Origin: Candidatus Woesearchaeota archaeon
GTDB taxonomy: Archaea; Nanobdellota; Nanobdellia; Woesearchaeales; JAFGPW01
Assembly: GCA_016935985.1 (NCBI GenBank)
Contig: JAFGPW010000005.1
Span: 186,001-250,000 of the forward strand
DNA: 64,000 nucleotides
Direction of reading: 5' to 3'
Shown here: positions 41,584 through 50,022 of the stretch, piece after piece
Layout of the letters: every line of letters starts with the position of its first letter
How positions within the stretch are numbered: position 1 is the stretch's first letter
The notes under the pieces: generated by a model
Seen by the model: the letters and a program-made list of their open reading frames with translations, nothing else
What the model was told of the DNA's origin: nothing
Database searches by the model: none
Translations under genes and position numbers: made by a program

Positions 41584-42339
41584 ATGGCAAAGGAGAAATT
41601 CGTCATGGTCTCCCTGAAGGAGGAGTCGGCGAAGCGGCTCGCGAACGTGATCTCGAACGACACCTCGCGCCGGATCCTCGACGCGCTCGCCGATGGCGAC
41701 CTCACCGAGACCGAGATAGCGAAGAAGCTCGGCCTCCCTCTCTCGACCGTCCACTACAACCTCACCCACCTCCGGAAAGCCCGCCTGGTGGAGGTGGACG
41801 AGTTCCACTATTCCTCGAAGGGCAAAGAGGTCAACCATTACAAGCTCGCGAACAAGTTCATCATCATCGCGCCGAAGGAGACCGCCTCCATGGACAAGCT
41901 GAAAGAGCGTCTCCAGCGGATACTGCCGGTCTCCGCCGTTCTCCTCGCGGCCGCCTGGGCGATCAACGCGGCTGCGCCGCTCTTTTCCGGCGTCGGCTAC
42001 GGCGGCGCCTCTGAGGCGCTCTCAGCCGCCGCTCCCGAGATGCTGAAGGCGCCGCTCGGGATTGCCGAGAAGGCTGCCGCCGACACCGCGGCGGCCGGTG
42101 CGGGGGAGATGCTCTCCGAAGCCGCCGTTCCGGCAGCCCTCGATACCGCGCAGGAAGCAGCGGTATTCGCGACCCGGGACGCCCTCGTTGCCGCAGCGCC
42201 CCAGCGGGTGGCAGAGGCGGTCTCACCATCGACTTCGCTCCTCGGCAGCATCGCCTTCTGGTTCGTCATCGGCGGCATCGCGGCGATCGTTCTCTATATG
42301 GTCTTCGACCTGCTCTTCAGGCGGCTCGCGAGGGACTGA
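41584..42339 (+). CDS. membrane-anchored winged-helix (ArsR-like) transcription regulator
   Basis: 251 residues. Residues about 18-95 form a winged helix (SNDTSRRILDALADGDLTETEIAKKLGLPLSTVHYNL is the helical core; KEVNHYKLANKFIIIAP the wing and strand). Two hydrophobic segments follow, about 118-140 and 220-245, separated by an Ala-rich extracytoplasmic region of about 80 residues. Thus the DNA-binding domain is held at the membrane with a small outside sensor. Targets are unknown; surface or envelope stress genes would fit. Confidence 0.85.
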   Translation: MAKEKFVMVSLKEESAKRLANVISNDTSRRILDALADGDLTETEIAKKLGLPLSTVHYNLTHLRKARLVEVDEFHYSSKGKEVNHYKLANKFIIIAPKETASMDKLKERLQRILPVSAVLLAAAWAINAAAPLFSGVGYGGASEALSAAAPEMLKAPLGIAEKAAADTAAAGAGEMLSEAAVPAALDTAQEAAVFATRDALVAAAPQRVAEAVSPSTSLLGSIAFWFVIGGIAAIVLYMVFDLLFRRLARD

Positions 42340-42378
42340 GCGATACCTTTTTTAACCCTCAGTGCCATTGACCGTGGC

Positions 42379-42897
42379 ATGCGCGCCGCGACCGTCGTCT
42401 TCCTCTGCATCCTCACCCTCGCCGCCGGCTGCGGCGGTCCCTCGACCCTCTGCCTCCAGAACGCCGACTGCCGCATGGTCCATGTCTGCGGCTGCGTCGC
42501 GCTCCCCGAGGACTGCCCGCAGGCCTACGGCCTCGACCGCGGCTTCGAGGACGACCTGGTCTGTGAATGCACGAAGCACGACTGCAGGCTCGTCGACACC
42601 GACGCCGACTTCATTGGCATCGAGGAGCCCGGTTCGGTCTGCCACAAGGAAGAGCTCTTCCAAAGCCACCGCAGGGTGGCCTCGCCCGAGGCGGCGGAGG
42701 CCGCGTTCTCGGCCTACATGGCAGCAGAGCACCCCGCTGTCGGCTACCAGATCGAGGACATCTACAGGCACGCGGCGCCGATCGATTCGTTCTGGGCGGT
42801 CAGCTGGACCGCGGATGAGGAGGTCGGGGGCGTCACCCATGCGACCTTCTCAGTGGACGCGGAAGGTAGGGTGTTCGCGATCATCATCTGCGGATAA
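42379..42897 (+). CDS. cysteine-rich lipoprotein-like secreted protein
   Basis: 172 residues. The signal sequence ends LTLAAGC with Cys18, a lipobox-like site, so the protein may be lipid-anchored. The first third holds nine to ten cysteines (C..NADC..VHVCGCVALPEDC, CECTKHDC); the C-terminal part looks like a small alpha/beta domain. No named family recognised. A T-rich TATA-like stretch (42347-42356) precedes it. Confidence 0.75.
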   Translation: MRAATVVFLCILTLAAGCGGPSTLCLQNADCRMVHVCGCVALPEDCPQAYGLDRGFEDDLVCECTKHDCRLVDTDADFIGIEEPGSVCHKEELFQSHRRVASPEAAEAAFSAYMAAEHPAVGYQIEDIYRHAAPIDSFWAVSWTADEEVGGVTHATFSVDAEGRVFAIIICG

Positions 42898-42927
42898 TTT
42901 TTTACCATCCTAGAGTGAATAACTAAG

Positions 42928-42935
42928 TTTAAATA
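42928..42935 (+). promoter_or_regulatory. TATA box for the ABC exporter operon
   Basis: TTTAAATA centred 27 bases before the ATG at 42959; leaderless. Confidence 0.68.
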
Positions 42936-42958
42936 CCGTCTTCCGGACCCATCTCCCC

Positions 42959-43963
42959 ATGACGACCGTCATAAAGATAGACGACCTCTACAAGGCCTTC
43001 GGCAAGAACGAGGTCCTGCGGGGCGTCAAGCTCGAGATCGAGTCGGGCGAGATCTTCGGCATCATCGGCATGAGCGGGTCGGGCAAGACCACTCTCCTCA
43101 ATCTCCTGGTCGGCTTCATGCAGCCGGACCGCGGCGACGTGCTCTTCAAGCTCGAGCACCTGCTCGAGTTCAAGGAGGACAACGCGAGCTTCCGGAGCGT
43201 CTTCAAGAACATCAACGACGTCAAGAAGATCTTCGGCTTCGCGGCGCAGAAGCCCTCCTACTACACCAAGCTCACGCCGCAGGAGAACCTCGACTACTTC
43301 GGCAAGCTCTACGACCTCTCGAAGGACGTGCGCCGGACGAACGCGGAGATCCTGCTCAACTTGATGGCTATCTACGACTCGAAGAACGTGCTCGCCCAGA
43401 ACCTCTCCGGCGGGATGGGAAAGAGGCTCGACATCGCCTGCGCCCTCATCCACGACCCTAAGGTCCTCATCCTCGACGAGCCGACGTCCGACCTCGACCC
43501 GCTCCTTCGCAAGCAGATGTGGAACCTGATCAGGAAGATCAACAACAAGGGCACCACGATCGTCCTCGCCTCGCATTTCGTCGACGAGATCGACCACCTC
43601 TGCGACCGCGTCGGCGTCCTCTTCGACGGCAGGATCGTGAAGGTGGGGACCCCTGACCAGCTCAAGGACTTCTACACCAAGGACGAGGAGATACATCTCG
43701 AGACGAGCCCGGGCCGCTACGACATCATCACCAACCTGCTGAAAGCAAACCAGAAGAAGCTCGAGATCAAGCGCGTCATCAATAAGGGCCACAAGCTCGT
43801 CATCTACGCGGCGCGCGCCGAGAACGTGCTCCATTTCATACTCCATTCCATCGAGAAGATGGGCGAGTCACTCCTCGACGTGTATGTCAACAAGCCGAGC
43901 CTCGAGGAGGCGTTCGAATCGCTCGTCGTCTCGAAGCGCAAGGAAGGGGGCGGGCAGCGATGA
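42959..43963 (+). CDS. ABC transporter ATP-binding protein
   Basis: 334 residues. Walker A GMSGSGKTT, Q-loop AAQKPSYYTKLT, signature LSGGMGKRLDIA, Walker B VLILDEPTSDLD and the switch His in LASHF are all present. The C-terminal 90 residues resemble the regulatory extension of ABC-2 exporter ATPases (PSLEEAFE). It pairs with the permease that starts in an ATGA overlap, forming a two-gene exporter of unknown substrate. Confidence 0.92.
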   Translation: MTTVIKIDDLYKAFGKNEVLRGVKLEIESGEIFGIIGMSGSGKTTLLNLLVGFMQPDRGDVLFKLEHLLEFKEDNASFRSVFKNINDVKKIFGFAAQKPSYYTKLTPQENLDYFGKLYDLSKDVRRTNAEILLNLMAIYDSKNVLAQNLSGGMGKRLDIACALIHDPKVLILDEPTSDLDPLLRKQMWNLIRKINNKGTTIVLASHFVDEIDHLCDRVGVLFDGRIVKVGTPDQLKDFYTKDEEIHLETSPGRYDIITNLLKANQKKLEIKRVINKGHKLVIYAARAENVLHFILHSIEKMGESLLDVYVNKPSLEEAFESLVVSKRKEGGGQR

Positions 43964-46137
43964 AGCTCCATGTCATCATCAAGAAGAACTTCAGGCTGCT
44001 CCTGCGCTCGAAGAGCTCCGCCCTCATCGTGGTCCTCGGTCCGCTGCTCATCATATTCCTCGTCGGGCTCGCGTTCGATACGTCCCAGACCTCTGCGATC
44101 AAGATCGGGGCATACGCCGACTCCTACACCGAGCTCACCGATTCGTTCATCGGGGCGCTCCGGGGAAGCGACCTCATGGTCATCCAGTACCCCAGCCTCG
44201 ACAAGTGCGTTGATGCCATCAAGATGGGCCAGTCCCACGCCTGCGTCGTCTTCCCGGCGGACTTCGAGATACGGAACGACCGGCAGAACGAGATCACCTT
44301 CTACATCGACCGCTCGCGGGTGAACCTCGTCTACCTCATCCTCGACGTACTCTCCTCGAAGGTCGACGTGCGGGCCTCCGAGCTCACGGCAGACATGACA
44401 ACCGTGCTCGTGGAGAAGCTCGCCTTCACGGAGGAGCGCCTCGTGAACGCCTCGCCCCGGCTCGACGCGGTCGACACAGACGCGGACGACATCTCAGGCA
44501 AGCAGGACATCGTCTCGGACAAGCTCACCCGGCTCGACCTCTCCTTCGACGAGGGCGACTTCGGCCTCGATGAGGTCCAGGACCAGGCTGAGGGATTCCT
44601 CGACGCGGTCGACAACATCAAGGACGACGCGCTCGATGCCATCGACTCGGCGCTCGACGACTTCGAGGACCTGCAGTCGGACATCGAGGGCCTGGGCCTC
44701 AACGCGTCGGTCGAGGAGGACCTCCTCGACTCCATCAACGACTCGATGGAGGCTCTCATCTCACGACGGGGGTCGATCGAGGAGATCGCGAACGACACCG
44801 ACAGGGCGAACGAGGCGATCGCTGATATCCTCGACGATATCGCGGAGCGGGTGGAGGAGACCGCGGAGCGGTTCAAGGCGATCGCCGCCGCGCGCACGCA
44901 ATCGATTGCCCAGCTCTCGCTCACCAAGGAGCGGGTGGAGGGTATCAAGGCGGGCATCGCCGACGTCAGGGCGCGCCACCAGGATGTTCTCGCGAGCATC
45001 CGCTCGACAGAGGTCACCGACGTCGTGAGCATCGTCTCGCCGATAACCACCCGGATCGAGGAGGTGACGATCCCCCAGACGCACCTCAACTACATGTTCC
45101 CCTCGATCATCGTGCTCATCATCATGTTCATCTCGATATTGCTCTCCTCCACCCTCATCTCCATCGAGAAGAGCTCCCAGGCGTACTTCAGGAACCTGAT
45201 CACCCCCACCCGGGACATCTCTTTCATCCTCGGCGTCTACGTCACCTCCCTCATCATCCTCATCATCCAGATCGGCATCATCATCGGCATCTCCGCATAC
45301 TTCTTCCAGTCGCTCGTCGCCGAGAACGCGGCCACGCTCGCGCTCATCCTCTTCATGCTGACCACGATCTTTATCTTCATCGGCATGATGGTCGGGTACT
45401 TCTTCAAGTCCGACGAGACCACCATGCTCGCTTCCGTCTCCATCGCGAGCGTCTTCCTGCTCGTCTCGGACCTCATCTTCCCGCTCGAGAGCATGCCGCA
45501 GAACGTCCTCTCGGTCGCGATCTACAACCCCTTCCTGCTCGGGGCCGACCTCGTCAAGAAGGCGCTCCTCTTCGGGACGCCGATCGAGCTCCTGAAGGAG
45601 GACCTCTATGTGCTCATCGCGTATATGGTCATCGGGTTCTGCCTGATGTTCATGGTCGCGATCTTCTCGCGCAAGAACCTCATGAAGCGGCAGAAGAAGG
45701 CGCCGCGCACTAAGTACCAGACGGTCCAGCTCTCGCCGAAGGACTTTCTCGCGATCGACGAGAAGACGAGGATCAAGAGCCTCGCCGAGCTCGAGAAGCA
45801 CCTGCGCACCGTCGACAAGAAGACCTTTAGGGAGTCCTACGACGTCCAGCGCCACAAGATATGCGGATGGCTCAAGGAGCACATCAAGGAGAAGGATCTC
45901 ATCCGCAAGATGGAAACCGAGACCGGGCTCGCCGCGTTCCTCAGGCACCTGAAGGCGCTCGAGAAGAACTACCAGTTCTCAGAGGACTATGAGGAGGCGG
46001 ACCTCGGGATCGAGGCGAAGGAAGCGGTCCCGAAGCCGGAGAGGAAAGCCGCTGACGAGAGGAAGGGCGACGACGGGAAGGATGAGGGCGGCCCCCAGGA
46101 GAAGGAAAAGGCGGCACCTCCCAAGAAGAGGGACTGA
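43960..46137 (+). CDS. ABC-2 type permease with extracellular coiled coil and cytoplasmic extra domain
   Basis: 725 residues. One helix at about 22-42, a long extracellular region (about 45-370) rich in heptad-like helices, then five membrane helices (about 380-570) as in ABC2_membrane proteins. The cytoplasmic tail has a domain at about 594-674 (FLAIDEKTRIKSLAELEKHLRTVDKKTF) whose pattern matches the tail domain of the giant surface protein, followed by a Lys/Glu-rich end. Substrate export cannot be named; the tail suggests a shared regulatory or scaffold contact. Confidence 0.87.
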   Translation: MKLHVIIKKNFRLLLRSKSSALIVVLGPLLIIFLVGLAFDTSQTSAIKIGAYADSYTELTDSFIGALRGSDLMVIQYPSLDKCVDAIKMGQSHACVVFPADFEIRNDRQNEITFYIDRSRVNLVYLILDVLSSKVDVRASELTADMTTVLVEKLAFTEERLVNASPRLDAVDTDADDISGKQDIVSDKLTRLDLSFDEGDFGLDEVQDQAEGFLDAVDNIKDDALDAIDSALDDFEDLQSDIEGLGLNASVEEDLLDSINDSMEALISRRGSIEEIANDTDRANEAIADILDDIAERVEETAERFKAIAAARTQSIAQLSLTKERVEGIKAGIADVRARHQDVLASIRSTEVTDVVSIVSPITTRIEEVTIPQTHLNYMFPSIIVLIIMFISILLSSTLISIEKSSQAYFRNLITPTRDISFILGVYVTSLIILIIQIGIIIGISAYFFQSLVAENAATLALILFMLTTIFIFIGMMVGYFFKSDETTMLASVSIASVFLLVSDLIFPLESMPQNVLSVAIYNPFLLGADLVKKALLFGTPIELLKEDLYVLIAYMVIGFCLMFMVAIFSRKNLMKRQKKAPRTKYQTVQLSPKDFLAIDEKTRIKSLAELEKHLRTVDKKTFRESYDVQRHKICGWLKEHIKEKDLIRKMETETGLAAFLRHLKALEKNYQFSEDYEEADLGIEAKEAVPKPERKAADERKGDDGKDEGGPQEKEKAAPPKKRD

Positions 46138-46194
46138 TCGCGCCAGTCCGGCGATTCTGCCATCTTTCTTTCATTTCTCCCATCCCGCATAAAC

Positions 46195-46202
46195 TATTTA
46201 TA
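46195..46202 (+). promoter_or_regulatory. TATA box for the AK6 gene
   Basis: TATTTATA centred 27 bases before the ATG at 46226. Confidence 0.68.
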
Positions 46203-46225
46203 CGACCGTCCACTCAGGTGCCTGC

Positions 46226-46699
46226 ATGATCATCGTCGTCACCGGCAGTCCGGGCACAGGGAAGTCGTACGTGGCGAAGAGAATCGCGGAGCGCTACGGC
46301 TACCAGTACCTGGACGTGAACGACCTCATCAGTCGCCATAAGCTGTCATCCGGCTACGACCGGAAGCGCAGGTGCAGGATCATCGATGTCGAGAGGCTCA
46401 ACCGCCACCTCATAAGGGAGATCGGGCGGCACCCGAACATCGTGATCGACTCCCACCTCTCCCACTACCTCCCCCGTAACTACGTCCATCTCTGCCTCGT
46501 CACCAAGTGTGGGCTGAAGGAGCTCGAGCGCAGGCTCGCGCGCCGCGGCTATCCCCCCAGCAAGGTCAGGGAGAACCTGGACGCCGAGATCTTCGACACC
46601 TGCTATGCCGAGGCGCAGGAGCTCGGGCACCACATCATGGTGATCGACACCTCGAACAGCAAGGATGTCGACTACTTCATCGACACGCTCCCGATCTGA
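46226..46699 (+). CDS. adenylate kinase isoenzyme 6 / Fap7-like NTPase
   Basis: 157 residues. P-loop GSPGTGKS (7-14) in a short kinase lacking a large LID, with DVNDLI, VIDSHLSHYLP and RLARRGYPPSKVRENLDAEIFDTCYAEA, the signature of AK6/Fap7. The eukaryotic and archaeal proteins help mature the small ribosomal subunit and have weak adenylate kinase activity. Single leaderless gene. Confidence 0.9.
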   Translation: MIIVVTGSPGTGKSYVAKRIAERYGYQYLDVNDLISRHKLSSGYDRKRRCRIIDVERLNRHLIREIGRHPNIVIDSHLSHYLPRNYVHLCLVTKCGLKELERRLARRGYPPSKVRENLDAEIFDTCYAEAQELGHHIMVIDTSNSKDVDYFIDTLPI

Positions 46700-46733
46700 G
46701 CCGACCGATAATCCAGAATCCTTATCCAGCATC

Positions 46734-46741
46734 TTTATATA
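46734..46741 (+). promoter_or_regulatory. TATA box for the sugar nucleotidyltransferase gene
   Basis: TTTATATA centred 27 bases before the ATG at 46765. Confidence 0.68.
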
Positions 46742-46764
46742 CCCCTTTCCCCTCCCTCCCGCCC

Positions 46765-47853
46765 ATGGCGCGCATACCCTACGCGGTCATCCTCGCCGCG
46801 GGACGTTCGACCAGGACCGAGCCGCTGACATCAGACCTCCCCAAGCCCCTGCTCAGGCTCGGCGAGAAGAACCTGCTCGAATGGAATCTCGACAGCCTCG
46901 CCGGGCTCGTCGACGAGGCGGTCATCGTCGTCGGCTTCCGGAAGGAGAAGATACGGCGCTATTTCGGCGGCAGCCACAACGGCATCAGGCTCACTTATGT
47001 CGAGCAGACGGCGCAGCGGGGGACCGGGGATGCGGTCAGGCAGGCCGAGCAGCGTCTCTCCGGCAGGTTCCTCATCCTGATGGGGGATGACCTCTACGGC
47101 AGGACCGACGTCGAGAGGATGCTCAGGCACGGCTATGCGGTCCTCGCGAGGCCCGCGCCTCACCCTGAGCGCTTCGGCGTCTACGGCGTCGACGACGACC
47201 TGTATGTCACCAAGCTCGTCGAGAAGCCGGCTCATCCGCCGTCGGAGTATGTGAACAACGCGATGTACCTGCTCGACACCGGGATCTTCACCTACCTGCG
47301 CAGGGTCACGGCCTCGGAGCGGGGGGAGATCGAGCTCACGGACGCGGTCCATGCCTTCGCGCAGGACCATCGCGTGAAGCTCGTGGTCGGCAAGGACTAT
47401 TGGCTGCCCATCGGCTACCCTTGGAGCCTGCTCGACGCGAAGGAGCGCCTCTACGGAGCCCGTTCGATCATCGCGAGCGGCATCGGGCCATCGGTCACGG
47501 TCGAGCGTTCGCTCATCGGCAGGGGCTGCACGATCGGCGACAACGTCACGATCGCCGACTCCATCATCATGGACGGCGTGAGCGTCGCCGACGGCTCCCG
47601 CATAGAGTCCTCGGTCCTCATGGGCGGCGTCGTCCTCAAGGGGGCGCTCACCACCGAGTGCGCGGCAGTCGGACCTACGGTCAGCTCGGACATCAAGGGC
47701 ATCATGACCGATTCAGGGAGGGAACGCCTCGGCTGCGTGCTCGGCGAAAAGGTCACCGTCGAGAGCGACTGCGTGACCGCGCCGGGCGTCAAGGCCTGGC
47801 CGGGAACGCGCATACCCGGCCCCCGTCTTTCTCAGGACCTGCACCAGGCTTAA
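46765..47853 (+). CDS. NDP-sugar nucleotidyltransferase with left-handed beta-helix
   Basis: 362 residues. N-terminal nucleotidyltransferase (about 1-235) with ILAAGRSTRTEPLTSDLPKPLL, MGDDLY and VEKP; C-terminal hexapeptide repeats (about 250-360), including TIGDNVTIADSIIMDG. The plan is that of archaeal bifunctional sugar-1-phosphate uridylyl/thymidylyltransferases with an acetyltransferase-like domain. The metal-binding loop has GRSTR in place of the usual GxGTR. It would supply an activated sugar for the glycan clusters on either side. Confidence 0.88.
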   Translation: MARIPYAVILAAGRSTRTEPLTSDLPKPLLRLGEKNLLEWNLDSLAGLVDEAVIVVGFRKEKIRRYFGGSHNGIRLTYVEQTAQRGTGDAVRQAEQRLSGRFLILMGDDLYGRTDVERMLRHGYAVLARPAPHPERFGVYGVDDDLYVTKLVEKPAHPPSEYVNNAMYLLDTGIFTYLRRVTASERGEIELTDAVHAFAQDHRVKLVVGKDYWLPIGYPWSLLDAKERLYGARSIIASGIGPSVTVERSLIGRGCTIGDNVTIADSIIMDGVSVADGSRIESSVLMGGVVLKGALTTECAAVGPTVSSDIKGIMTDSGRERLGCVLGEKVTVESDCVTAPGVKAWPGTRIPGPRLSQDLHQA

Positions 47854-47855
47854 AG

Positions 47856-47864
47856 CTTATATAG
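47856..47864 (+). promoter_or_regulatory. TATA box for the 47886 operon
   Basis: CTTATATAG centred 26 bases before the ATG at 47886. Confidence 0.65.
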
Positions 47865-47885
47865 CAGCGGCGCCATCGGCTCCCC

Positions 47886-48452
47886 ATGCCTGACGACAAC
47901 CGTGGGCGGCTCGCGGTGGAGGCGGGCGACGTGCATGCCTTCATCGACGAGATGCGCGGGTCCGAAATGCCGCTCCCTGACACCGCGACCATCATGGGGA
48001 AGAGGAGGTCAGACGGAGACGGCCCGTACGAGCTCATCGTCGACCACGGCGGCGAGCTCGCTCCGCAGGACGAGCTCTGGCGCGCGATGGAGAGCACGCT
48101 CGCGCTGATCGGCGACCAGGACTTCGAGCCGGCAGAGATGCTCTACCGCGTCTGGGGGAAGGCTTACCATACGCTCCCTGTCGGTGAGGACCGCCGCGAC
48201 GCCTATGTCCGGCTCTTCAACGAGATTGTCTTCTGCCTCAAGATGAACAGGGCGTACGACCATGCGGCGTTGGGCGAGGCGGACCTCGCCCAGGCTCAGC
48301 TCATCGAGTGCGACATCCATCTCTCGCGGATCGACCGGCGGCGTCCGCGCTCGCCGGAGGCTCTCGCGTACGCGCGGCACCAGCACGGGCAGTGTCTCAA
48401 GGCGCTCAACGCGATCGGCACCGCGTGGGAGCGTGGGAGGCAGGGGCCATGA
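47886..48452 (+). CDS. helical protein of unknown function coupled to the NFACT-like gene
   Basis: 188 residues, predicted mostly helical from about residue 60, with no membrane segment and no motif I recognise. The segments FEPAEMLYRVWGKAYH and YARHQHGQCLKALNAIG look like amphipathic, TPR-like helices. It is the first gene of a two-gene operon; its stop overlaps the next ATG. Co-translation with a ribosome-quality-control-type protein hints at a related role. Confidence 0.7.
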   Translation: MPDDNRGRLAVEAGDVHAFIDEMRGSEMPLPDTATIMGKRRSDGDGPYELIVDHGGELAPQDELWRAMESTLALIGDQDFEPAEMLYRVWGKAYHTLPVGEDRRDAYVRLFNEIVFCLKMNRAYDHAALGEADLAQAQLIECDIHLSRIDRRRPRSPEALAYARHQHGQCLKALNAIGTAWERGRQGP

Positions 48453-49561
48453 AAGGCCTCTCCTGGCTCGAGCTGAGGCATGTCGTCGCCGAGCTCCAGA
48501 CGCTCGTCGGCGCGCGGGTGAGCAAGATTCACCAGCCGTCTCGCGACGACCTCTATCTCGTGCTCTTCAAGACCGGCGACGTGAAGCGCACCCTGCGCGT
48601 GGCGCTGCCCTCTGCGCTCTTCCTCACCGACAGCCGCGAGCATGGCGGGAGCGCCCCCGACTTCTGCATGGCTCTCAGGAAGCACCTTTCCGGCGCGGTC
48701 GTGCACGCGGTGACGCAGCCGGGGAGCGAGCGCATCGTCGAGGTTCTCTTCGACACGAAAGAGGGGAGGCGCACGCTCGTCCTCGAACTCTTCGCGAAAG
48801 GTAACATCCTCCTCTGCGACGCCGGCCTAACGATCGTCGCCGCTCTCACGCGGAAGGCCTACCGGGACCGTACGGTCAGGCCCCGGCAGGCCTATGCGCG
48901 TCCGCCGTCGAGGATCGATGCCTCGCGCCTCCCGAAGGACGCGTTCATCGGGGCGATGCGCGACCCGTCCTTCGACGCGGTCGTGAAGCGGCTCGCGGTA
49001 GGGCTCGGGTTCGGTAAGCTCCTTGCCGAGGAGATCTGCCTGCGCGCAGGGGTGACCAAGCTCGCCCGCACCGTCGACGACGATGGCGCCGATCGGCTCT
49101 TTTCCGCCTACAGCGCGATCATCGCGGCGGGACCCGCGCCGCTCTGCGTTCTCGACGGCAAGCAGGCCGTCGATGCTGTCCCCTTCCCTCTCCAGCAGTA
49201 CGGGCATCGCCAGTCCGTGGCGTACGGCTCGTTCTCGGCGGCGCTCGCCGCGCTCTGGGAGGCGACGTCCATCAGGCGGACCGACGCGCGCCTGCAGGCA
49301 TACGAGCGCGAGGTCGAGCGTCTCCGCACCGTCGCTGAGAAGCAACGGGCGATGCTCGACGAGTACCAGGCACGGATCGCAGGCGCGACGCAGAAGGGCG
49401 AGGCCATCTACCTCAACTACACGACCGTGAACGCGGCTCGCGAATCGTTCATCGGCATGGGCTCGTTCTCTGATGATGAGCGCGGCGCGCGCGTGAGGGA
49501 GCATCCGCGCGTCGTCTCCGTCGACGCGAGACGCACGATCATCACGCTCGATCTATCATGA
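48449..49561 (+). CDS. NFACT-N (Rqc2/FbpA-like) protein without the NFACT-R domain
   Basis: 370 residues. The N-terminus LSWLELRHVVAELQTLVGARVSKIHQP..DDLYL and later LELFAKGNILLCD are NFACT-N hallmarks; a helix-hairpin-helix region (about 165-215) and a coiled coil (about 280-320) follow, ending EAIYLNYTTVN. Full-length Rqc2/NEMF/RqcH proteins continue for about 200-300 residues with an NFACT-R domain that contacts tRNA. Here a stop comes before it and nothing similar follows downstream. The protein may bind stalled large subunits without supporting tail synthesis, or the missing domain is coded elsewhere. Confidence 0.8.
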   Translation: MKGLSWLELRHVVAELQTLVGARVSKIHQPSRDDLYLVLFKTGDVKRTLRVALPSALFLTDSREHGGSAPDFCMALRKHLSGAVVHAVTQPGSERIVEVLFDTKEGRRTLVLELFAKGNILLCDAGLTIVAALTRKAYRDRTVRPRQAYARPPSRIDASRLPKDAFIGAMRDPSFDAVVKRLAVGLGFGKLLAEEICLRAGVTKLARTVDDDGADRLFSAYSAIIAAGPAPLCVLDGKQAVDAVPFPLQQYGHRQSVAYGSFSAALAALWEATSIRRTDARLQAYEREVERLRTVAEKQRAMLDEYQARIAGATQKGEAIYLNYTTVNAARESFIGMGSFSDDERGARVREHPRVVSVDARRTIITLDLS

Positions 49562-49602
49562 TAATTCTCTGCGCGAATCATGAGAGCGGGAAAAGCGAAA
49601 CA

Positions 49603-49610
49603 TTTATATA
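49603..49610 (+). promoter_or_regulatory. TATA box for the lysine-rich peptide gene
   Basis: TTTATATA preceded by AAAAGCGAAACA; predicted start near 49633-49636, leaving a leader of about 33 bases that contains a GAGGTG ribosome binding site at 49657. Confidence 0.7.
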
Positions 49611-49667
49611 ATCAACATCCCAGGAAAGACGGTAGGAAAGTTTTTCATCAAGCCAAGAGGTGATTCC

Positions 49668-49778
49668 ATGGCAAAGAAGAAGGCCACCAAGAAGAAGGCC
49701 ACCAAGAAGAAGGCTACTAAGAAGAAAGCGACGAAGAAGAAGGCCACCAAGAAGAAGGCAAAGAAAAGAAAGAAGTGA
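49668..49778 (+). CDS. 36-residue lysine-rich peptide of tandem ATKKK repeats
   Basis: MAKKK followed by five copies of ATKKK and AKKRKK. Over 60 percent of residues are Lys. It resembles the C-terminal tails of histone H1-like proteins and could coat DNA or RNA. The signals around it are strong: TATA box, GAGGTG ribosome binding site five bases before the ATG, stop, and a T-tract terminator. It is too short to be noticed by usual gene calling. Slippage in the repeat is possible, so its length may vary between strains. Confidence 0.75.
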   Translation: MAKKKATKKKATKKKATKKKATKKKATKKKAKKRKK

Positions 49779-49794
49779 ATCGCTTCATCGATCC

Positions 49795-49818
49795 TTTTTT
49801 TTTTATCATTCATTTTTC
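49795..49818 (+). terminator. T-rich terminator after the lysine-rich peptide gene
   Basis: A T10 run followed by ATCATTCATTTTTC, 17 bases after the stop codon. Confidence 0.6.
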
Positions 49819-50022
49819 TCGATGCGTTGCATAACGGCCTCATACCCCCGACAGAGCGCTGTCCGTAAGCATCGTTCGCAGGTGATCGTCCAGCCGATCG
49901 CTGGTTCTGTTCCGGTCAGCTCCGCGCGTTCTTCCGGCGACCGGCAAGGAAAAACTATTAACCGTATCGCATGACCCCGCCTGTCGCGCCGGAACACCGG
50001 CGGCAGAACGGAGGTGGGAGCG

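Noticed and set aside
49674-49760. CRISPR-like or microsatellite repeat (AAGAAGGCCACC units)
   Set aside because: The short direct repeats have no unique spacers and encode the ATKKK peptide repeats in frame with strong expression signals.
49806-49975. A possible small minus-strand gene ending with C-x2-C, CRGYEAV and MQRIEKNE
   Set aside because: The end looks protein-like and a minus-strand TATA-like box is near 49958, but no ATG, GTG or TTG lies between it and the cysteine pair in frame, and no terminator follows.
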